From: Casp-actino8 sp945862545 | GTDB taxonomy: Bacteria > Actinomycetota > Acidimicrobiia > Acidimicrobiales > Ilumatobacteraceae | Assembly (NCBI GenBank): GCA_945862545.1 | Contig: CAMAYS010000101.1 | Location: 1 to 7,642 of the forward strand | Reading direction: 5' to 3' | Length of the DNA stretch: 7,642 bases | Shown here: positions 1-5,238 of the stretch, piece by piece | How the letters are laid out: every line of letters starts with the position of its first letter | How positions within the stretch are numbered: the stretch's first letter is position 1 | Notes under the pieces: model-generated | What the model was told of the DNA's origin: nothing | The model's database searches: none | The model's input: only the letters and a program-made list of their open reading frames with translations | Made by a program: the position numbers and the translations under genes

Positions 1-210
1 AGAGAACGCGGTGCGGCCATAGTGACGGCTACTCACGATGTGGCTGAGGCATCAACCTGCGATCGCGTTTTGCTTGTTGCGGGACGCATTGTTGCTGATG
101 GACCACCGGCGATAGTGATGACTCCAGAAAACCTTTTGGAAACCTTCGGCATTGGACTCACCAAAGTCGGCGATCACTTAGTTGTCACCGAACATCATCA
201 TGACCACTGA
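1..210 (+). CDS. Metal ABC transporter ATP-binding protein, C-terminal part (5' truncated)
   Basis: Only the last 69 codons are in the window; the reading frame is open from base 1. The visible part starts with RERGAAIVTATHD, the switch (H-loop) segment of an ABC ATPase, whose histidine contacts the ATP gamma-phosphate. It continues with CDRVLLVAGRIVADGPP, the usual end of the nucleotide-binding fold. The tail, NLLETFGIGLTKVGDHLVVTEHHHDH, resembles zinc/manganese (ZnuC/MntB-like) importer ATPases, where a short domain after the fold often ends in histidines. The expected role is powering uptake of Zn2+ or Mn2+ at the inner face of the membrane. Walker A, Walker B and the signature motif lie upstream, so the family call rests on the tail and on the adjacent histidine-rich gene. 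No permease follows in this window; it would have to lie upstream. The stop is 4 bp from the stop of the convergent gene, leaving no room for a terminator. The GTG at 22 is internal, not a start. Confidence 0.75.
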   Translation, partial: RERGAAIVTATHDVAEASTCDRVLLVAGRIVADGPPAIVMTPENLLETFGIGLTKVGDHLVVTEHHHDH

Positions 211-214
211 CTTG

Positions 215-493
215 CTAGTGCTCGTCCCAGTGATCATTGTGAGAAGCGTGGAGATGCCCGTCGTGTAGGTAGTCAATGTGGTCTCCATGTGCCACGGCTA
301 CATGTCCACAATCAGGGCCATGTTGATGCTCGTGCTCTTCGTGAGCAACACATCCTGCAAGGTCGCACTCATCCCAATGATCTTCATGCTGATGATGCAA
401 GTGACCGTCATGCACATAATCCAAGTGATCATCATGAACAACGGCGGCGTGTCCGCAATCGGGTCCATGAACATGAGGGTGTTCGTGCTTCAC
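215..493 (-). CDS. Histidine-rich putative metal-binding protein with two 35-residue repeats
   Basis: A 92-residue protein with 26 His, four Cys and many Asp/Glu, and no signal peptide or membrane segment, so probably a cytoplasmic metal buffer or chaperone (Zn2+ or Ni2+; inference). Two 35-residue units occupy residues 9-43 and 58-92. Each begins HGPDCGH, continues with a D-H-(L/I)-D-Y core and HDGHLH, and ends DHWDE plus C or H; 26 of 35 positions are identical. The linker (44-57) adds C48 and more His. Small proteins with a single such unit are, from memory, common in actinobacteria and some cyanobacteria, sometimes labelled zinc-transport-related; this one is doubled. The start is GTG at 493: no Met or other usual start lies between it and the upstream in-frame stop at 518-520, and the product has no internal Met. 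There is no clear Shine-Dalgarno site. The gene converges on the metal ABC ATPase with a 4-bp gap, which supports a metal role. Confidence 0.8.
   Translation of the reverse strand: MKHEHPHVHGPDCGHAAVVHDDHLDYVHDGHLHHQHEDHWDECDLAGCVAHEEHEHQHGPDCGHVAVAHGDHIDYLHDGHLHASHNDHWDEH
218..469 (-). repeat. Internal tandem duplication in the histidine-rich gene
   Basis: The two 105-bp units at 365-469 and 218-322 encode the paired 35-residue metal-binding repeats and are separated by 42 bp. At protein level 26 of 35 positions match, and the changes are mostly conservative or affect a few side residues. This indicates an old duplication kept under selection rather than a recent copy. Confidence 0.8.
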
Positions 494-495
494 GG

Positions 496-529
496 ACCAA
501 TTATGGCATATACGGGATTAATCCTGCGG
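496..529 (+). repeat. Left copy of a 34-bp direct repeat flanking the lectin-gene island
   Basis: This segment matches 1425-1458 at 30 of 34 positions. The last 16 bases (514-529, GGGATTAATCCTGCGG) are identical and contain the perfect palindrome GGATTAATCC. On the minus strand the core reads CCG CAG GAT TAA, which repeats the last three codons and stop of the ligase gene ending at 1447. That stop (518-520) is also the in-frame stop just upstream of the histidine-rich gene. See the partner entry at 1425-1458. Confidence 0.75.
500..505 (-). promoter_or_regulatory. Possible -10 element for a leaderless histidine-rich transcript
   Basis: On the minus strand CATAAT (5 of 6 to TATAAT) lies 6 nt before the GTG start at 493. 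That spacing would place the transcript start at or next to the start codon. Together with the lack of a Shine-Dalgarno site this fits a leaderless mRNA, which is common in actinobacteria. No convincing -35 is present, and the element lies inside the left repeat copy. This rests on the motif alone. Confidence 0.3.
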
Positions 530-567
530 TAAGAGCCTGAGGGTGTATGGTCGGGTCACGGGATGTC

Positions 568-593
568 CATAATCAGTGGCTGCCGTTGGAGGG
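568..593 (+). promoter_or_regulatory. Possible -10 and clear ribosome binding site for the lectin-like gene
   Basis: GGAGGG at 588-593 lies 7 nt before the ATG at 601 and is the strongest Shine-Dalgarno site in the window. It favours 601 over the upstream in-frame ATG at 547, which has none. CATAAT at 568-573 could be a -10 element giving a short leader. No good -35 is seen, so the promoter part is weak and the ribosome site is firm. Confidence 0.5.
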
Positions 594-600
594 TATTGTA

Positions 601-1392
601 ATGTTTGCTGTTGATGTGTGTGATTTGCCGGCTACTGGCGGGTCGGCGTTCGTGTTGGTTGTTGGTTTGTTTGTGTTGGTTGCGGGTGTGATTGTGGCGC
701 GTTGGGTGCGTCAATCTGCTGGCCGGTTGTCGGTTGTGGTGGCCCCGTTGGTGTTGCTGGGTGGTTTAACGCTAGTGCCCGCGACTTTTGACCCGTGCGC
801 GACGACGACGACGGTTGCTGCGACGACGACGGTTGCGCCTGTTGTTTACGGTGTGGGTGATACGGGTCCTGGTGGTGGCATCGTGTTTTATGTGGATCTG
901 ACTCGGGAACCGGGCGCCCAATATTTTGAGGCGGCGTGTGCCGGATGGCAAAACAACTGCGACGGGACGACTGCTGATCCGTTAGCTGAGTGGGGCTGTT
1001 TCGGGACTGTGATTTCGGGTGCTGACGGGTTAGTGATTGGGACTGGTGAACTGAACTCAAGCGAAATTCTTGCTGACTGTCCGACCGCAGGTATTGCTGT
1101 CGATCTTGCGGACGATTACAGCCACAACACCCTCGATGACTGGTTTTTGCCGTCGCGGGACGAGTTGAACGCGCTCTGTAAGTGGGCGTTCGTTGACACT
1201 GTGAATGCGGTCTGCAACGACAACGGCGAAGGCTCTTTCTTGCTGACGAACGGTGGTTTTTCTACTGCCTACTATTGGAGTTCTTCTGAGTTCGACGACG
1301 GCATCGCGTGGGCCCAGGATTTCAACTTCGGCTATCAGTTCAACTACTACAAGTACGGCTCGTTCTACGTCCGTCCCGTGCGGGCTTTTTAA
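601..1392 (+). CDS. Membrane-anchored surface protein with DUF1566/C-type-lectin-like domain
   Basis: A 263-residue product from the ATG at 601 (an in-frame ATG at 547 would add 18 residues without an SD site). Residues 1-16 are short and acidic and contain LPATG (9-13). Hydrophobic segments at about 17-33 and 43-61 are separated by an Arg-containing loop (RWVRQSAGR). This predicts N-terminus out, loop in, remainder outside. A Thr-rich linker (67-79) leads to the main domain, which starts VGDTGPGGGIVFYV (85-98). That domain has WGC, LADDY, DDWFLPSRDELN (179-190), YYWSSSE (224-230) and the terminal YVRPVRAF, matching DUF1566 proteins of the C-type-lectin/FGE-like fold. Six Cys in the outer domain could form disulfides. 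Ligand binding or adhesion is inferred from the fold; the true ligand is unknown. The gene is isolated, opposes its neighbours and lies between direct repeats. Its 5' half is rich in GTG/GTT/TTG codons while its 3' half prefers C-ending codons, suggesting mosaic origin or transfer. Confidence 0.8.
   Translation: MFAVDVCDLPATGGSAFVLVVGLFVLVAGVIVARWVRQSAGRLSVVVAPLVLLGGLTLVPATFDPCATTTTVAATTTVAPVVYGVGDTGPGGGIVFYVDLTREPGAQYFEAACAGWQNNCDGTTADPLAEWGCFGTVISGADGLVIGTGELNSSEILADCPTAGIAVDLADDYSHNTLDDWFLPSRDELNALCKWAFVDTVNAVCNDNGEGSFLLTNGGFSTAYYWSSSEFDDGIAWAQDFNFGYQFNYYKYGSFYVRPVRAF
799..837 (+). repeat. Short tandem repeat encoding the Thr-rich linker
   Basis: Two imperfect copies, a (GAC)n-like run followed by GGTTGC (799-819 and 820-837), encode TTTTVAA and TTTVA. 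They form the flexible spacer between the membrane hairpin and the lectin-like domain. Runs of this type can change length by slippage in 3-bp steps without breaking the frame. Confidence 0.6.
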
Positions 1393-1413
1393 CTATTTAT
1401 CTAAGTAATTCTT

Positions 1414-1429
1414 TTGGTTTTCAAACCAA
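1414..1429. terminator. Weak inverted repeat between convergent genes, possible bidirectional terminator
   Basis: TTGGTT and AACCAA form a 6-bp stem with a 4-nt loop, or a 7-bp stem with a 2-nt loop. It lies 21 bp after the lectin-gene stop and 17 bp after the ligase stop. The stem is AT-rich and no good U-run follows on the plus side, so termination is uncertain. The right arm overlaps the first five bases of the right direct-repeat copy. Confidence 0.3.
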
Positions 1430-1458
1430 TGATGTCATACAAGGGATTAATCCTGCGG
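1425..1458 (+). repeat. Right copy of the 34-bp direct repeat, overlapping the ligase 3' end
   Basis: Partner of 496-529 with 30 of 34 identities; the four mismatches all lie in the first 18 bases. The perfect 16-bp core (1443-1458) covers the end of the acyl-CoA ligase reading frame (residues Pro-Gln-Asp, the stop, and one base of the preceding codon) plus 4 bp downstream. The two copies are 929 bp apart, and the lectin-like gene lies between them. Overlap with a gene 3' end, with the coding sequence preserved, resembles an attachment site or a duplicated insertion target. No recombinase is encoded in the window. Confidence 0.75.
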
Positions 1459-3123
1459 GAACGTGTCGCGTAATTCTCGTTTGAGAATCTTTCCCGAGGC
1501 ATTTCGTGGCAGCGGCTCGGTCACGAAGACAACTCGGCTCGGAACTTTGAAGGAAGCCAGCATCGTTGCCACATGCGAGCGCAGAGTATCCACATCAAGT
1601 TCGTGATCAGGTTTAAGCATCACCGCACAGGCCAATTCCTCACCGAGTCGCTCGTGGGGAAGACCAAAAACGGCACATTCGTGGACGGCGGGCAATTCAT
1701 AAATTGCTGCCTCAACTTCAGCGCAGAAGATATTCTCACCAGCGCGAATCACCATATCCTTGGCACGATCGAGAACGAACACGAAACCTTCTTCGTCGAT
1801 CTTGCCGAGATCTCCCGAGCGCAACCATCCGTTGACGATGGTCTCAGCAGTGGCCTCGGGTCGATTCCAATAGCCACGAATGAGATGGGGTCCTTTGAAC
1901 CAAATCTCGCCGATTTCATTGGCTGGCAAGGTGTGGCCGTCTGCGTCACGCGTTTCAATCTGCAAAATGGGAGTGCCACGCCCCGTTGAAGTGGGATGCA
2001 ACAAATAATCGGGACCCGTGTTTTGTGGTCCGTACGCATTCGTTTCGGTCATCCCATAACCGATACCGGGCTGTCCTTTTTTGAAATTACTGGAGACTCG
2101 TTTGACGAGTTCGGGAGGAGCGGGGGCGCCACCTCCGCCAACACTTGCCAAACTTGACACGTCGTACTGGGAGAAATTGGGGCACTCCAACAAATCCCAT
2201 GACTGAGTGGGGACGCCAACAAAGTTAGTAATTTTCTCACGCTGAATCAGTTGCAAAGCGCGTTCTGGTTCCCACTTGTACATGATGACAAGCTTCAGTC
2301 CGCCAACGAAACAACTCATCATCACTGGAATGCATCCTGTGACATGAAAGAGCGGGACGACCAAGATGAATGATGGGGCGATCCCCGTTGAATCCTTCGG
2401 ATCTTTTGGATAGCGCACGTTTTGAATTGTTGTCCGACAAGAGAACCCGAGTAAGGCCTGAATGATGGAGCGATGCGTACTGACTGCACCTTTGGGGCGA
2501 CCAGTCGTACCACTGGTATAAAGAATCGTGGCGTCATCATCTGGAGCGATATCAGCCGCAGGCATCGCCTCTCCAAGCATGATCGCATCTTCCCAACGAT
2601 CAAAGCCTTCGAGCGGAGGCTTAGTTGAGCGACAGACAACCCCGTGAATGCCAAGGCGAGCCACGGACTTGACTGAGCGCTCGGCGCGTTCTTCATCGCA
2701 GAGCAAAACCTTGGCCCCACTGTCCTCAAGAGCGAAGTCATTCTCGTCTTGGGTCCACCACGCATTAAAAGAAACAGACACCGCCCCAATCGACAGGATG
2801 GCAGCAAAGGAAATGACCCATTCGGGATAGTTGCGCATAGCGATCGCTACTCGGTCGCCCTTTTTAATGCCGTATGTGTTGACCAGCATCGCTGCCACTG
2901 CGTCAACATGTTTCATCGTTTCATCAAAAGTCCAGCGTTCATCCTCATAGACAACAAAAACTGATTCTCCACGTGTGCGTGATAGATCAAAAACTTCGCG
3001 CAGGTTATTGGGGGAGTTCTTGAATGCTGTGACTTCAAAGCCGGCAATTGAAATGAGATGTGTTTCAAATGGCGCGCCGGGCGCTGTCAATATTGCAATG
3101 GCCTCTTGATGACTGACTGGCAT
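1447..3123 (-). CDS. Long-chain fatty-acid/acyl-CoA synthetase (AMP-forming, FadD-like)
   Basis: A 558-residue class I adenylate-forming enzyme, full length for the family. It should activate a carboxylic acid with ATP to an acyl-adenylate and then transfer the acyl group to CoA. Motifs run in order: the phosphate-binding loop YTSGTTGRPKG (202-212), YGMTETN (356-362), GEIWFKG (405-411), SGDLG with the ribose-binding Asp438, DRAKD around Arg453, the hinge and GENIFCAEVE segment (462-471), and the C-terminal catalytic Lys545 in NASGKILKRE. No signal peptide or membrane segment is seen. Substrate length cannot be read; fatty or branched acyl acids are likeliest. The ATG at 3123 has a run of six G (3130-3135) 6 nt upstream as ribosome site. 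It is last in the minus-strand operon, 44 nt after the radical-SAM gene. Its final codons lie in the right direct-repeat copy, so the adjacent insertion left the protein intact. Confidence 0.93.
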   Translation of the reverse strand: MPVSHQEAIAILTAPGAPFETHLISIAGFEVTAFKNSPNNLREVFDLSRTRGESVFVVYEDERWTFDETMKHVDAVAAMLVNTYGIKKGDRVAIAMRNYPEWVISFAAILSIGAVSVSFNAWWTQDENDFALEDSGAKVLLCDEERAERSVKSVARLGIHGVVCRSTKPPLEGFDRWEDAIMLGEAMPAADIAPDDDATILYTSGTTGRPKGAVSTHRSIIQALLGFSCRTTIQNVRYPKDPKDSTGIAPSFILVVPLFHVTGCIPVMMSCFVGGLKLVIMYKWEPERALQLIQREKITNFVGVPTQSWDLLECPNFSQYDVSSLASVGGGGAPAPPELVKRVSSNFKKGQPGIGYGMTETNAYGPQNTGPDYLLHPTSTGRGTPILQIETRDADGHTLPANEIGEIWFKGPHLIRGYWNRPEATAETIVNGWLRSGDLGKIDEEGFVFVLDRAKDMVIRAGENIFCAEVEAAIYELPAVHECAVFGLPHERLGEELACAVMLKPDHELDVDTLRSHVATMLASFKVPSRVVFVTEPLPRNASGKILKRELRDTFPQD

Positions 3124-3167
3124 ATATTTCCCCCCACAAGAACTGTCCCTCTCACGGTAGTGGAGGC

Positions 3168-4409
3168 TTAGTCGTTAGCCATTATTTCATCTGGGAAACG
3201 ACCAGCGTTGATGAGGGCAACCATTTTTTTCATGGGTTCGCTGGTATGTCGGAAAAAGGATTGGAATCCGTCACAGAGGTGATTCAATCCAGGTTCGCCG
3301 TCGGGAGTCGTAGCGAAGCGGTCCTTGGGGCAACCGCCGTTACAGGCAAATCTGACATCACATTTTTGGCACATGGTTGGCAGGGTGGTTTGTTTATTGC
3401 GACCAAAAGTGACTTGCTGAGGTGCGGTGACGAGGTCAATCAACGGGGTGTGGTGGATGTTGCCGAGTTTGTGATCGGGCTCAACGAAATGGTCGCACGA
3501 ATAAAGATCGCCGTTATGTTCAAGGACGAGAGCCGACCCGCAGGTCGGTGCGTGGACGCACAGACTGTATTGCCCGATGTGAGCGCCGAGGGTGACATCA
3601 AACATCTGAATAAATATCTCGCCAACATCGCGCTTGACCCATTCGTCGAATATCGCGTTCAGGAAGTTCCCGTATTGCTGCCCAGTGATTGAGCGACTCG
3701 TGACGAGACTTCCACTTTGGGTGTACAGGATGCGTCGTCGCCCCGGTTTGTCGCTCCAACCTTTTTCGGCGATCGGCAGAGTCTCAGGATTCGCTCGTTC
3801 AACAATCGGGATGAATTGAAGATGTTTGGCCTTCAAGACATCTCGAAAAAACGTGTACACCTCAAGTGGTCTGTCCACGTTTGCGGAGTTCAGTGAGCAC
3901 AAAATATTTGTTTCAACTTGGTATTTGTCGAGCAACTCCCAAGCCCTGAATACATCATCAAAACTTCCACGCCCATCCTTCCAGACCCGGAATTCATCAT
4001 GCATCTCTTGGGGTCCGTCAATACTTAGTCCAACTAAGACATTGTTCTGCTTCAGGAAAACTGCCCACTCATCGGTGAGCAGCGTTCCATTGGTTTGCAT
4101 GGTGTGTTCAATCGTCTGCGCGGGCCGGGCATATTGGGCAATCAGCGCGATCACTGAGCGATAAAAATCCAAACCCATCAATGTGGGTTCGCCACCTTGC
4201 CAGGCGACTGAGACGGGTCCGTCAGGTTGAGAACTGAGAAGTTGTTGCAGATAAGTCTGCAAAGTGTCTCGTGACATGCGCATGCTCTCGCCTGGATAGA
4301 GGGCGTCTTTCGAGAGAAAAAAGCAGTAGGTGCAGTCAAGATTGCAAATGGCACCCGTTGGCTTAGCAAGTAAATGAAAGGCCGCTTGAGTGGGTCGGGA
4401 ATTACTCAT
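3168..4409 (-). CDS. SPASM radical-SAM protein, anaerobic sulfatase-maturating enzyme (anSME) type
   Basis: 413 residues. The radical-SAM cluster motif is C22-N-L-D-C26-T-Y-C29, followed by QGGEPTL (71-77, SAM-binding GGE), MQTNGTLL (104-111) and LSIDGP (128-133). The C-terminal SPASM region has Cys 284, 290, 305, 347, 350, 356, 360 and 379. Their spacing matches, almost residue for residue, the eight ligands of the two auxiliary [4Fe-4S] clusters in Clostridium perfringens anSME. Asp306, right after C305, matches the proposed catalytic Asp. Known members oxidise an active-site Cys or Ser of type I sulfatases to formylglycine in the cytoplasm. A different peptide substrate is possible because no sulfatase is nearby. 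The start at 4409 is chosen because ATGAGTAA overlaps the stop of the upstream dioxygenase gene by 8 nt (coupled translation) and the conserved HLLAKPTGAICNLDC begins just after it. A longer frame from 4538 would overlap that gene by 137 nt and adds an unrelated N-terminus. Confidence 0.88.
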   Translation of the reverse strand: MSNSRPTQAAFHLLAKPTGAICNLDCTYCFFLSKDALYPGESMRMSRDTLQTYLQQLLSSQPDGPVSVAWQGGEPTLMGLDFYRSVIALIAQYARPAQTIEHTMQTNGTLLTDEWAVFLKQNNVLVGLSIDGPQEMHDEFRVWKDGRGSFDDVFRAWELLDKYQVETNILCSLNSANVDRPLEVYTFFRDVLKAKHLQFIPIVERANPETLPIAEKGWSDKPGRRRILYTQSGSLVTSRSITGQQYGNFLNAIFDEWVKRDVGEIFIQMFDVTLGAHIGQYSLCVHAPTCGSALVLEHNGDLYSCDHFVEPDHKLGNIHHTPLIDLVTAPQQVTFGRNKQTTLPTMCQKCDVRFACNGGCPKDRFATTPDGEPGLNHLCDGFQSFFRHTSEPMKKMVALINAGRFPDEIMAND

Positions 4410-5238
4410 CCCAAGAAGAGTGCCACAACAGGGGATTCGAAGGTGAATCTGCGGGTGTGCCCGGTTTGGCGTTACCCAACCACAAAGCAAGATCAAGATC
4501 GCGAGCTGGGTGGTTTGTCTCGCCGATGAGTGTGCCATCTGCGTAGTAAATGATGGTGATCACCGAACGCATCGTGCTTGTCGTGTTTGCGGGAGCACTG
4601 TGCAATGTCCAGCCAGTATGAAATGTTGCATCACCGACGACAAAAGGTCCGTGAGTTGACAGATTGAGTTTGCGTTGCTCGACGAGAGTGTCGAAATACG
4701 ACTGCGAGGCATCACCGATGACTTCTTCGCCGAGGTTTCCCTCGTGTGATGTACCGTCGGCGAAAACCATGCCACCAATTTCATTTGGAACATCAACGAG
4801 AGGCATCCACATCGTGACCGTCTGGCTGGTCTGCAATGGCCAATACACCTGATCTTGATGCCACGGAGTGAAACCGCCGCCAGGTTCCTTATACAAAGAC
4901 TGATCGTGATACAGGCGAACCCCTTGGCATCCCATGAGTTGGGCGGCCACGCGCGCGAAACGGCGCGCATAAATGAAGGCTTGGGTTGTTTCGTTGTGCT
5001 GACAAATGGCAGCAGACTGAATGAAGGCTTTGCCGTAGGTGTCGCGTTCTTGTAAGGGGCGCTTATCCCAACGGCGTTGCATCGTTGCCTCATCGATAGC
5101 AGGTTTGTAATGCGCGATTTCCTCGGCGCTGGCCAATCCACGAACAACGCAGTGACCTTTCTCAATAAAAGATTCGCGGAGATGCGCTGTGATCTCAAAT
5201 GTGTCATTGAGGTCATGCATTGTTGATCCTTCGTCCAT
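4402..5238 (-). CDS. PhyH-family Fe(II)/2-oxoglutarate dioxygenase (second of pair)
   Basis: 278 residues with a phytanoyl-CoA dioxygenase-type double-stranded beta-helix. The iron triad is His127 and Asp129 (PWHQD) plus His213 (TLHSAP). Arg224, 11 residues after the distal His, fits the 2-oxoglutarate-binding Arg (in human PHYH the same pair is also 11 apart). RLYHDQSLYKE (108-118) is the conserved strand before the HxD motif. The enzyme should hydroxylate an unactivated carbon using O2 and 2-oxoglutarate, with release of CO2 and succinate. The substrate is unknown; the downstream acyl-CoA ligase suggests a fatty acid or acyl thioester. The ATG at 5238 overlaps the previous gene's stop (TGATG). 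An in-frame ATG at 5220 has a better ribosome site (AAGGA, 6 nt away) and may be the real start, giving 272 residues. The stop overlaps the radical-SAM start by 8 nt. Confidence 0.88.
   Translation of the reverse strand: MDEGSTMHDLNDTFEITAHLRESFIEKGHCVVRGLASAEEIAHYKPAIDEATMQRRWDKRPLQERDTYGKAFIQSAAICQHNETTQAFIYARRFARVAAQLMGCQGVRLYHDQSLYKEPGGGFTPWHQDQVYWPLQTSQTVTMWMPLVDVPNEIGGMVFADGTSHEGNLGEEVIGDASQSYFDTLVEQRKLNLSTHGPFVVGDATFHTGWTLHSAPANTTSTMRSVITIIYYADGTLIGETNHPARDLDLALWLGNAKPGTPADSPSNPLLWHSSWDE

Noticed and set aside
278..540. Plus-strand open frames (84 and 83 residues) across the histidine-rich gene
   Set aside because: They are antisense shadows of CAT/CAC-rich codons. One is low-complexity Met/Ile/Val-rich and neither shows family features.
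547..600. Longer start at 547 for the lectin-like protein
   Set aside because: There is no ribosome site before 547, while GGAGGG lies 7 nt before the ATG at 601. The added 18 residues are unremarkable.
632..1060. 142-residue minus-strand frame inside the lectin-like gene
   Set aside because: Low-complexity Gln/Pro/Ser/Thr-rich antisense shadow of a G/T-rich gene, with no start signal.
496..1458. Integron cassette with attC site
   Set aside because: No GTTRRRY/RYYYAAC core pair or attC-like long imperfect palindrome is visible at the island ends. The repeat is a direct repeat with a small palindrome.
496..1458. Insertion sequence
   Set aside because: No transposase and no terminal inverted repeats are visible. 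A 34-bp duplication with mismatches is longer than usual target duplications.
1573..2964. Several open frames on both strands inside the acyl-CoA ligase gene
   Set aside because: The ligase frame is continuous with all family motifs; the others have no recognisable domains or ribosome sites.
4410..4538. 43-residue N-terminal extension of the radical-SAM protein
   Set aside because: It lies within the 3' end of the dioxygenase gene in another frame. The ATGAGTAA overlap and conserved N-terminus support 4409.
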